Assembly (NCBI GenBank): GCA_030760725.1
Contig: JASWHV010000016.1
Span: 15,305,084-15,369,083 of the forward strand
Source of the DNA: Neostapfia colusana
Taxonomy: Eukaryota; Streptophyta; Magnoliopsida; Poales; Poaceae
DNA length: 64,000 nt
Direction of reading: 5' to 3'
Under the pieces are notes generated by a model that did no database searches, was not told the DNA's origin, and worked only from the letters and a program-made list of their open reading frames with translations. Made by a program: the position numbers and the translations under genes. Positions 22,432-33,000 of this stretch are shown piece by piece; within the stretch, counting starts at the first letter, position 1, and every line of letters starts with the position of its first letter.

Positions 22432-25400
22432 TGTGACGCCCGATCCCGTAAAATACAGAACCCAGCTAATGCATATGTGTGCCCAGGATGTTCATCACAC
22501 ATACACATGTAATCCACAAACTGAATTCAGAATATAACCACGAATAATAGGGTTTAAGTACTTTATTACATCAATTTCTAACTTATTCTTGCAGCGGAAG
22601 TCTCTAACTTATTCTAGCAGCGAAGTCTCTAAACGATAGCGGAAGCAACTAAACAGCAGCGGCTCCATCTCCAACTCCACAAGCAAGTTGACGTTAGTTC
22701 GCACGCCTAGTACTCCACATGATCTTCGAAGTACTCTTCTTCTGTTGCTGATTTCTGTATGATAATGCAAGGATGAGTACATGTCGTACTCAGCAAGTGC
22801 GGGAAAAGTATGACATGTAGCTTACAGCAAGGTAGGGAATAAAAAGGCTCATTGCAGAAAGCAAAGTTTATTTCATAAACATGATAAAAATAGAAACTAT
22901 CTTTAAGTGAATTTGATCCCAACATATATTTAAGTAAAACAGCAACATACCTCCTTCATAATTCACCACTTTTCATGTCTCAACCAACCATTAATCTTTC
23001 TCAACTTTATTTCATGCTCATAATAACCATCTCATGTTCATATCCATCTCATAATCATATAACCGAAAACCAAACTCATTGTCATGACTCAACAGTCCCG
23101 AAACCAATCCCAATAACCATACCATAACCAATAACCAAATAACCGTCCCAAGTTTCCATCCAAAATTTTCCTCTAATCATGTGAGTTGGCCAGGCGCTTG
23201 TGACCGTAAGCACGGCTATCATGATAGTTTTACACTCTTAAGAGGTGGCACCACTTTACCCACAAGTTTGTGATTTCGTCACCCGTTGGCGACTGCAGAA
23301 CCTCCATTGTATCAGTACACAACTGTCAGTGTATGGCCAAGAGATCACAAAATAGCCTTTACAAAGGGGCTACTAGATGTATGGACTCACTAAGGTTTCA
23401 CCAGCAGGCTCGAATCACCATTCTCCCACCTACGGGACCCTCTTGTGCCATGCAGTTCCTAGGGCAGTCCTCTCTCGACTCCCATTCCCTGCGCCTTTCA
23501 CGGTCCATAACAATCTAGCAACTTACCTAACTAGTCGCCTAAGCCGCACCCATATTTGGCCTTGTGGTGGCACTGTTTTCCTGGCATGTGCTAGCATGAA
23601 TCGGTCCTTAGATCTACGGCAAGTAAATCACCATCTCATTCTACCACATCCATGAACCAAGCTTGCCTAGATCTCCCCCGATTATATGCTCATTATTATC
23701 ATCAAGTTCTCATCATCATTATTCATATGAGTGCAGCACTTAGATATGTTCTACTTCGCCTTCTCGTATCCCGTAGCTTAAGCGAAGCAAAAAGAAAAAA
23801 TGACCATACCCGACTCATCACCTTTCCCGGCGACAAGGATGGTTAACAAAACTAGTAAACTCCTATAAAAGGGTTTTCCATCAAGTTGACTCAAGCATAC
23901 ACATTTTCGCAAACAAAACAGTTTCAAAACATGGGATCAATATGGTCAAGGGGCACTTGCCTTGCTCCCGTGGCTCTTGTTGCTCACGTGTCTCGAAGTC
24001 TCTGTACTGTAGTTCTTTGTAGATGGCTTCCTGAGTTTGTCCTTCTACTCACGACCACGCACATACAAAATTATAGCAATCAAACATCATGCACAAACTT
24101 TACTCAAGATGCAATTGTGCAAATCCTATGATGTTGTTTTATTAGTCCAGTTTGTACGTGTTCTTGCATGTTTTACTGGGCTTGCATGGGGTTTTATGGT
24201 GAACAAGGGTGTAAGGATCAAGTGTGGACGTGGTGATGATCTTGACTCAAGATCTAGATCAATTCCACTGTCAAAAACCGGTCAACACGTGATTTGTCCA
24301 CACAAAACAGCTTCTGTTCAAAGGGAACGAAAAAAACAGATGCGAATAAACCGCGACGAGGTCGTAAGATGGGTACGAAGACCTACCTCACTTCTCTTTG
24401 GTGGTGGGACCTTCCTCTTAGCAATGGCAGCAGCGACGGCTCGTTGGCGGCGCTTACCGGCGACTGAACTCCGGCGAGGGGTGTAACTCGGCGACTTGGA
24501 AGCTAGGGCCTCCAAGTCGTCAACTCGGGAGGTGGAAAATAGGTACGTGGTTGCGGCCAGGGGGTTCTGGGTCCTATTTATAAGGGGTGAAAGAAGAGTC
24601 CTACTCCAATTGGAGCTCAAATAAGAGTCCTATTCAATTTGTTTTTGGATCTTATCAAACTTATCTCCAATTGATTTGGTGCGGCAGCAACGTGGGGGAA
24701 TTTGTGTCAATATCCTCTGTACCGGGTACTCCTGTGCATAGGAAAAAAACCGCTTAAGGTCTCGACACATCCGCAGGGTGAGCTCCGGAGGCGCCATGTG
24801 TCCAGCGAGGGTCGGGCCTCCCTTTTCCTCAAAGGCGAGCTCCGGGTGCGCCACGTGTGTGGTGGGCAGAACCTCCCTTCTCCTCAGAGGCGAGCTCCGC
24901 GTGCGCCACGTGTCTGGCAGGCAGGACCTCCCTTCTCCTCAGAGGCGAGCTCCGCGTGCGCCATGTGTCTGGCGGGATTGGACCTCCCTCTTCCTCAGAG
25001 GTGAGCTCTGGGGGCGCCACGTGTCAGTGTCGGACCTCCCCTCTCCTCGGAGGTGGGCTCCGAGAGTGCCACATGTCCAGCAGCGCCGGACCTCCTTTCT
25101 CCTTAGAGACGAGCTCCGAGAGCGACATGTGTCAGTGACGGGCCTCCCTTCTCCTCGGAGGTGAGCTTCGAGGATGACACGTGTCCAGCCGGGCCGGACC
25201 TCTCAGAGGCGAGCTCCGAGGGTGACAAGTGTCCAGCGGGCCGGACCTCTCGGAGGCGAGCTCCGAGGATGACACGTGTCCAGCAGGCCGGACCTCTCGG
25301 AGGCGAGCTTCGAGCCTGCCACATGGCCAGCAGTGCCGGACCTCACCCCCTCCGCAGGGATGAGCTCCGAAGGCGCCACGTGGCCAGCGGGCCGCGAGAA

Positions 25401-25552
25401 GTGTCGACAGCACTCCTCGGCGAATTGGAATTGGCTCTTTTCAGCTATCTTTCTCCCATTCCCCACCATTTTTATGATTCTTTCTCTCGTTCTACTTCTT
25501 TTATAATGTTTCACTATATGCAATGCATGGATATGAAATTGAGGGTGTTACA
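22432..25552 (-). mobile_element. Long solo LTR (about 3.1 kb with a nested insertion)
   Basis: Ends TGTGACGCCC and GGGTGTTACA form an imperfect 10-bp inverted repeat, flanked by the perfect 5-bp duplication GTTGA (22427-22431 and 25553-25557). No retrotransposon protein is encoded inside. On the minus strand a TATAAATAG box lies near 24574-24582, followed by a C-rich leader, so the LTR reads right to left. A second G-box LTR (24705 to about 25400) sits within it; without that the solo LTR would be about 2.4 kb. Confidence 0.75.
24705..25400 (+). mobile_element. Nested, truncated G-box LTR (relative of 2458-3763)
   Basis: Starts TGTCAATATCCTCTGTACCGG, matching the TGTCAGTACCCTCAATACCGG start of the solo LTR at 2458. 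It continues with about twelve tandem units of 45-60 bp, each with GAGCTCCG and a G-box or near G-box (GCCACGTGT, GCCATGTGT, GACACGTGT), and ends near AGAAGTGTCGACA, like the other copy before its 3' end. The central promoter and leader found at 3100-3740 are missing, and no target duplication could be set, so it is a deleted copy. Confidence 0.65.
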
Positions 25553-25557
25553 GTTGA

Positions 25558-27033
25558 TGTCAATAAGAAAATTGATTATTATAGGCAACATCCGCAATTT
25601 AGCATTCTTGCAAGCTCACTTGCCTGCGGTCATCCTCTCCACTTGTAACACAGCGACTCGCATCTAGACAACGACGGTTCACTGCTCGAACGCCTCCATG
25701 ATGCCCCAATGCCGCTAGACCCTAACGACGGATGACCTGTCCGCGAGGAACGGAAGCACCAGATCTTCGTCGCGGAGTTGAAGCCGACCTCGACGTCAGT
25801 TCCCCACAGGCTTCAACACCGGCAGGACAAAGGCGCCGCCACCCATCGGGGTCAAGGAGTCGATGGTCGGCATCCGCACCAAGAAGGAACACCGTCATAC
25901 TTTGAAGCAAGGCTCGGCAGAAGGGAAGACCGGGCATTCCCTCCTACGAATCTCCTCCTAACTCGTGTCGTCAAGTTTTGTAGGGAAGCTGGAGCACGAG
26001 AGGGCTAGAAAGGAAGAGGAAAACATAAAAATAAAGGCTTGCACTCCAAATGGCTACTTATATAGCCAATGCACGACAGCAACAAATAAAGGCGCCAGGG
26101 CCCACGGGCGCGCGCGCCCCGCGGCAACACCTCCCGTCCACATAGTGATTGCATGTCTCCCGAGACCTTGGGACATGACGCCCGCCATAATCACGGTCAG
26201 ATGAGCCTGCCTCTTCGAAGTCCGTGACGGTTTGAAGAGTCACGCACGACCTTTTCCTCTTTCTCAACCACCTCTCCTCCGTGCCCCCTCGTTTACTCTT
26301 GACGCGACATCGACGGGCCGTACGAATCAAAGGCCCATGTAAGTCGGTAAGACTTTTATGGTGCACTTCCGGTGCTCGATCAAATTTTTGGGTTTAAGGT
26401 ATACCTAACATTTTTGGTCGAAAGTACCGCCCGGAACAAACCAGAGCGAGAGACAATGCGAGATGTCCATCAATGGCGTACTCGGGGGCTCCGACGCCCC
26501 CGACATCTCTAAGTATGATATCTGAGCCCCACCGATGAGTCGGCATCGAGCCGCCCTGTCCCACAATGGACCAGGATCCGTGCGAGTGTACCAAGAGGGA
26601 TCTTATGGAATGTGGGCATCGAGCCTTGGTCAGGTGAACCTGATTCCCCTGTCCTTGCGAAAATGCAGTGGCGTTCCACTTGGATTAACCCATTAGGAAG
26701 CTCACCGAGCCCGGAAACTCGACCACCGAGATAATTTCCCATTTGGCTCAACCCCACCAAGCCCGTGAACGGTTTGCTGATTGGGAGCGAAGCGCTTTCG
26801 CTAAAACGAACCAAGCCCGACCCGCGAAGGAGGGCTCGGGGGCTATTTGATGACTTAAAGTCATGAAAAACTCGGGTTTGAGGCTTTAAGCTCAGAAACA
26901 TAGCCGCGAACTGAAACAATACAATGATCTCACACGACTTCCATTTTTTCTTATCCTTTAAGGTCCTCCGCCATACATAGAGAAATACCTCCAACCGATC
27001 TAGAAGAAGCTCGGCCGAAGGCCCGGGGGCTAC
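25558..27033 (+). other. Gypsy 3' noncoding region, after the solo LTR
   Basis: No coding sequence recognised. Contains a TATATAG near 26058 within AAATGGCTACTTATATAGCC, GC-rich runs (26095-26130) and the polypurine-like GGCCCGGGGGCTAC just before the 3' LTR. An open minus-strand stretch (26509-27081) has no recognisable motif. Confidence 0.5.
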
Positions 27034-27802
27034 TGACGGGATAACATACCCCGGGTACCCAAGAAGCAGTCGACCGACCAACTACACAAAGACACGTGGC
27101 TCCACGGGCCACGACCTAGGGCACGAGCTTGCGGTAAGACCATCAAAGACTGGCCCCCAGGGACCGGAGCAGCGACTGACCTCCGAGCTCGTGCGACGAG
27201 ACCGAGAGATGGAAGCGATCCGAGCTAGAGCCCGCACCAGGAGCAGGTGGAGGACTTAAATGCTGACGCGACGGAACGACATAAGGGATTTAAGACAGAG
27301 TGGGTCGCCACACGCGACAAGACAATCACGATGCCTGGCCGTCATCACCACCCATCCTGTCCCGCTCGGCGTTGATGTACTAGGACAGAAAATAGACGTA
27401 GACCGTAGACTAGACGGGAGCAGGTGTACTCATCGCCCCTGTACTGCTTTGAGCCGCCTTAGGCTCTTACACACCATGTAAACCCCCGCCCCATTTATGA
27501 GGAGTCAACGTAGGTATAGGCGTCCGAACTATGAAAGGGGAGGCCCGGAACCTCCACACGCATGGCGAACACAGCTCACACACACGCGACTCTTAGGCTT
27601 TCTCTTCGTTCTCGCACGCGGGATAGCCTCGCTTGTAACCACGATTCTTTGAACCGTCTGAGCTAATACAAGGCCAACGAACACCCCAGGTTGGACGTAG
27701 GACACGTTGCTCGAGCTAGTATAAATCTCTGTCTTTGTTAGCTAGCCATCCAGACATAAAAGAAAATGATTCGATTACTAGCTGGTGGTAAAAACACCGA
27801 CA
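27034..27802 (+). repeat. 3' LTR of the nested Gypsy
   Basis: Begins TGACGGGATAACATACC and ends AAACACCGACA, 769 bp, directly followed by the duplication ATAGC and then CACTA subterminal repeat. Differences from the 5' LTR are frequent, so the insertion is old. Confidence 0.75.
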
Positions 27803-27945
27803 ATAGCCGTCGTAAATAAGTTTATTTATGACATTTGACTTATGACGGCTACAGACCGTCGTAACTAACTCCTTACCATCGTAAACAATCTATTTATGAT
27901 GGTATTGGGCTTATTTACGACGGTTTCCGGCCGTTCTTAGTTATT

Positions 27946-28550
27946 ACTTGGATGATGGTCGAGGAGTGGAGCGGCTCCATCCGGCACGACCGTCAGCACT
28001 GCCTCCGCCTCCTCGCTCACCTCCCGCCGGTTTGGGGGCACGTGGGGACGAGTCGGCGGCCGTCTACTCGACGCCTTCCTGCCCGAGAGCCTGAACGTGG
28101 TGGTCCGTGGAGCGGGTTTCAGGTTGGCAAAGTGTCATAGCGGAGGCTCAGGGTAAGATCCATGTCGGCCGCCGCCCTCGGCGGGCTCTAAAGCCGGTCA
28201 TCGCCCTAGGCATGATTGACGCTGGTTGCACCCTCCACGATCTTCAATGTTGGCTGTTGCCATTAGCGAGATTCACGCAGGCAGCACCCTCAACGAGATG
28301 CACGCACCATATGTTGATAGATACATTAGCGACCTTTTATATGGTCTTGAAATTAGTAACAATCACTTGTGAAGATGAATGGATAACTCACTGTATGCTG
28401 GATATATGACCTTTAGTACATATATCGGTGTACTAAATCTATATTTTTCTCTTCTATTTTAGTTTATATAAGAAATTAGGTCGTGTGCGCGTCGGTTGTT
28501 TACAAACACACGAAAACCGGAATGTAATTCTATTTTTTTATTAAAAGAAA
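27946..28550 (+). other. Flank of the CACTA element with 3'-UTR-like repeat copy B
   Basis: 27950-28250 is GC-rich and open in places but matches no family I know; it could hold remains of the last C2-gene exon, though I cannot show this. 28310-28550 repeats the features of 15190-15480 in the same order, ending in AATGTAATTCTATTTTTTT. The two copies flank the C2 fragment and the CACTA insertion in direct orientation. Confidence 0.45.
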
Positions 28551-29690
28551 TCAAAACAATTGAAACATCCGGTGTTATGGTAGAAGCTAGATGTGTAAGT
28601 ACATGTGTACTTCATATGTATAAGTTTCCTCACGTTAATTGTAGAACATACAATTTTTCACAGAGTTTAAATATTTCTAGTTTATGATACTCTCACATTA
28701 ATAACTAATAAATAGCAAACCACATTCAAACTTTTCTACTCATTAAAAGATTGAGATTCAGGTTGGTTCCACAACTTAACATTGGATGTTCCTTTTTTTT
28801 TGTGTTCCATACACGATTTTCTTATGCGCTTGTATGAGTGCACAACAAATTCTTTAAAGAGAGTTACCCAAAAACTTTGTTTGCTTTAAAGATTATTGAA
28901 TTTTGCATTTTTTAAAAGAAAATAATTATTTTGTACTGCAAATTGTGCATGCAGCCATTCAATTCTAGCCTTTACAGAGTGAGGACATGCTATAACCATC
29001 ATCCAGCTCGAGAGGATTGTAACCAGCATATCCATATAAATTACAGTATCTTTTCCACATCTGCCTTCCTCATAGCTGCAAGCTGATGTATATCTACGAT
29101 GCATTCAGTTCCTGGAATGAAAATCTTGCAGACACTCAATCTCTTGCAAAAAAATTGTAGGAACACTCTTTTTCCGAACATCTAAGATTCACGTGTGTGC
29201 TTGCATGGTTAGTGATGTTTTGTAGGCGTCTCATTTGGTCTGTTTAGTTCCTATTCATTGGATCAAAATAAGACTTTTTTTTCAAATGGAAAACACATAA
29301 GGACATGAGGCCTATTTCGATACAAGGCGTGGAGAGGCCCATTTATTTGCCTGGACACATCAACCTTTTTCAAAACGTAGCACCAATTTTCAACTCACCG
29401 AGGACGGCAGTGGTGAGAAGCTAACCAGAAATTTAAAACACCAATGGCCCTGGAGGGAATTCCAAATTTCAATTAAGGAGGTATTGATGCGGAAACGGTA
29501 GGATTCAGGAAATTTTTCTCATTCTTTTGAAAAAAGAACAAAATTTCCTCATTATGCACATGATTTTTTACAGCTCATTTTTAGCACAACATAGCTATTC
29601 AGTGTTTACCTTTTGTGGACACACTACCAAACACATCCAATCTCCTTTTCACACCAGCTTGGGGAGAAAAGCGGCCAGGTCATGGCTACC
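28551..29690. other. AT-rich intergenic DNA
   Basis: About 1.1 kb without a gene, clear repeat ends or recognisable domain. It separates the CACTA region from the B3 gene and probably includes distal promoter sequence of that gene. Confidence 0.5.
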
Positions 29691-30005
29691 TCATCCCAGG
29701 TGATGACCAAGCACGATGTTGTCTAAGAAAGGAAACAAAAGAAACAAAAATCTAACCGAATCCATCTGTGTGTTGCAGATACATATCCCAGCAGCACACT
29801 GCCCAAAAGGACCGTAACGTTAGCCGCTTTCCGTTCTTAGAGAGAGGCGCGTGTGTCCCAACTGAGCCACAGCCCCTGCCAGCCTCCAGTCCCGCCCTGT
29901 GTATTTACAGCCGTGTCCACGGTGCTCTGTATCTACAGACGCAAAGGTCCTTCCTCCTGCCCTGCCTGCAGGAATCACTGAATCCTGCTCCGTCCAGGGG
30001 AAGTC
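29691..30005 (+). promoter_or_regulatory. Promoter-proximal region and 5' leader of the B3 gene
   Basis: A C-rich, moderately GC-rich stretch directly upstream of the ATG at 30006. No TATA box at a convincing distance was seen. TTGCAGATACATATCCC near 29774 could be a splice acceptor of a leader intron, so the leader may be spliced. Inference only. Confidence 0.35.
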
Positions 30006-33000
30006 ATGGCCCGCGATAAGCAGCAGGGGAGCAGCACCGCGGCCGCGGCGGAGCGCGGCATGGGGAAGGGGAATGGGAAGAAGACGGAGAAGAGGGGTGA
30101 TGGGAGGAGGAAGAAGCCAAAGGGGAGAGAGGAGGGGGACGCCACGGCCACCGGCCATCGTTTCTTCAAGGTGTTCTTTCCCGAGCAATCTGGAGAGAAA
30201 TTGGTGAGCTTCTTGGCGCCCCCGTCTCGTCTCATCCATGGTTGATTGATGACTGTGCCATTAATTTTTGGAAACATTTCTTGGTTGCCCTTTGAGATGC
30301 TGTTTTTATTATTAGAGTAGGAATCTGCACCCCGTTGCTTGCAATGCCTAGATAGGAATTGTTAATCAATTGTTTTTCCTGTAGTCATTTACTTAAGCTG
30401 CCAGACCTATACTCATATACAGGCTCCTGATTCGGTACCATATTCTCAGGCCTTCAGATTATAACATCACGTGACATTTATAATTTTATATACCATTTTC
30501 TACTGTCTATATTTGTGATTCGGTACTGTTTGTGTAGCACCTATTGTCTACAAGTTGATATATGTCTCTCTGTGTTCCAGAGGGAGAAACTGACAGCCTT
30601 TTGTGTGATGATACCCTGTAGAAAATTCCCTCACCATTCCAGGAGTACCTTGAGGAGGAGCCTAACCGACCAGTTTTCCTGAAAGGTCCGAGCGGCAACA
30701 TATGGAAAGTGATGCTAACTTCGGATTCACAAGGATTGTGCTTCACGGAAGGGTGGAAGAGATTTGCTCGCAACCACTCCCTCATGGCGGGTCAGTTTTT
30801 AGTGTTCACCTATGATGGACTCTCGCAATTCTCCGTGGTGGTGTTCTGTACATCGGGCGTCGAGGACAAGTCAGCTCTCAATATTCATCCTTGTAAAGAG
30901 ATAATAGTTAAACTAGAAGAGGAAGGTGCTGTAGGTGTTGATGTGGCTGGCATATCAAAAGTGTCAGCTGGCCATGTGGAGGGTAATGGAACCACAAGGA
31001 AGAGGGTAAGACAAGTGAATGATGTAATGGAAAATGATACTGCACCAAAGAGGTGCTCTAGTGTCCAGAAGAAACCTGAGAAAAGGAAGCCTGAAGCTAT
31101 CATTGATACATCTATGGCAGCACCAACAGTCATTAACAGTAACAAAGGTAAAATATCCATCAATATTTATAGCACTTTTAGTTAATACAGTGTTGTTCTG
31201 ATCTACTTGAGAGTCAAGATCGAATTCGTTGCAAAATTGCATAGTTGTTTGCAATTAAGAGTGCAATTATTTTAACATGTTCTGAGTGACATGATATTGA
31301 GTGCAGAATAATTGCATAATCGACAAACCATTCATCAATGCCTGTAATTATGTAGTTAATTTTCTGTCCTGTATGGTCAGAAACTAGGAGGCCATTCGAT
31401 ACACCATTATGTCCATGTGATTGCTATAATAGTCCCATGGATCGGCTCTGTATTGGTAATGACCAATATTATGATCATTGTTGCTGACTCCTCTCTATTT
31501 TTTCTATGTAAAGAACACTAGTGCTTTACTACTTAGGAACAAGATTTGAGCACTGGTGGCCTGTCCAGCCACGTACATCACTGCAAACCATTTATAGATT
31601 GTCAAGCACACCGATGAACACTATTGTTCTTCTAGCTATGATTCACCACATTATCTTCTGCAACATGACTCTTCATGCCTATTAGATGGTGTGTACTATT
31701 CAATAACTTCTGATATCACAGATTCTCCATCCCTATTAGACGAATATTCATGTTCCAACAAGACTCGGATCAGATCAAAGGATGTTCTTAAGATTGGTAC
31801 AAGTAAGTTATCCTTGGTTCCTCCTGTGAATTGTTTCATTAGCAGCGAATCTTCCATTATCTGTTGTAAGAGATTCCGCTCTTTTCGACTGAGTGATTCC
31901 TGTGAATAATTTGATGCTTTGGTATTTTTCAGTCGTGTCAAAGAAGTTCAGACAGCCAGTAGTAATATCACAAAGGCGTCTGGTAACTGAAGAAGAGAAG
32001 AATCATGCTTTTCAAATGGCAAAGGAATTTCATTCAAAAAATCCTTTCGCTGTGCAAGTAATGATGGAATCTTATGTCTATGTGGGGTTTTTTATGGTAA
32101 TGTAACTTATTTCCCTATGCTATTTCATTTATATTAAGCTATAAATAACTCATTTTATTTGTACTTGTGAAAGTTAGAGTTCTTGATTGGCTTATAAGTT
32201 CATCGGCGGTAATACTAAGTATATCTTCCATAGTTATTAAGGCGTTAACGCGACATAAGACGACCTACCCCCTTTTTATCTTTTAAGCGATAAGGCATAG
32301 GCGAGGCGACGCCTTAGTAATATATAAATATAGGAAAATTCCAAATAAAACTCCGCCTATGTTGTAATGACATAGCTGGTCCCAAGCCCGGGTAAAGGAG
32401 GAGGGGTTGTGATAGGCTTGGCGAGCCAACAACTACACTTAGCCATTCTCATGGAAATGAAACCCAATAGAAATTTGTTGGGGCGTAAACCTCTTAGCGA
32501 CGCGCCATATCGGAACCCGGGTATGGTGTTAAGTGGGCAAGGGTCGGGTCGCCACCGTCTTAGTGGCGCGCCATATCGGAACCCGGATATGGTGTTAAAT
32601 GAGCAAGGGCCGGCCACCACCTTAGTGGCGCGCTACATCATCGCCCGGATGTAGTGATAAGTGAGCAAGGATCTTTGCATCTTACTCGACGGGTGCAAAG
32701 CGTAAGGAAGCTAGCCGAGGAACATAGATTTCGGGTGGATAGTTGGAATGTAGGATCCTTGACGGGGAAGCTACGTGCGTTAGTAGATGTTGCCATTAGG
32801 AGACGAGTAAATATCCTTTGTGTACAAGAGACTAGATGGGCGGGTCAAAAGGCGAGAGAAGTCGAGAATACCGGTTTCAAGCTTTGGTATTCTGGTTCGG
32901 CTGGGACTAGGAATGGCGTAGGTGTTCTAATAGATAAGAGTCTTAAGGATGGAGTAGTGGATGTTCGAAGACGAAGGGATAGGATCATCTTAATCAAGAT

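Larger units (their letters stand above)
19484..27802 (+). mobile_element. Gypsy LTR retrotransposon nested in the CACTA element
   Basis: LTRs of 766 and 769 bp (19484-20249 and 27034-27802) flank degraded Gypsy pol. The target duplication is ATTGC (19479-19483) and ATAGC (27803-27807), one mismatch. Both flanks are CACTA subterminal repeat, and joining them across the duplication gives the continuous ACGACGATTGCCGTCG-type repeat, which confirms the insertion. A polypurine-like GGCCCGGGGGCTAC precedes the 3' LTR. Only the C-terminal half of pol remains (20280-21787), followed by a long 3' noncoding region carrying a solo LTR. No primer-binding site or gag is recognisable after the 5' LTR, so a deletion removed the 5' internal part. 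Confidence 0.8.
15891..27945 (+). mobile_element. CACTA (En/Spm-like) element, holding a nested Gypsy
   Basis: The left end reads CGCTACAAGAAATAG, one base from the CACTACAAGAAA terminus of plant CACTA elements. Inside it are many copies in both orientations of a subterminal motif around TTTACGACGG (15915-16045, 16858-16935, 19245-19480 and, beyond the Gypsy insertion, 27808-27935), the expected array for this class. Internal exons encode a Ptta/En/Spm-type plant transposase domain protein (17355-18605). The right end is not clear: subterminal repeats stop near 27935 and a degenerate TTCTTAGT follows, so the border is approximate. Without the inserted Gypsy the element would be about 3.7 kb, with no TNPD-type transposase visible, so it is non-autonomous. 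Confidence 0.7.

Noticed and set aside
15190..28550. A Helitron or LTR pair bounded by the two 3'-UTR-like repeats.
   Set aside because: No TC start, CTRR end or hairpin was seen for a Helitron, and the repeats lack TG/CA ends, a primer-binding site or a target duplication for LTRs.
29820..30277. Minus-strand open frames opposite B3 exon 1 (about 100 to 140 codons).
   Set aside because: They are shadows of a GC-rich first exon; the plus-strand frame has the B3 motif and correct splice phases.
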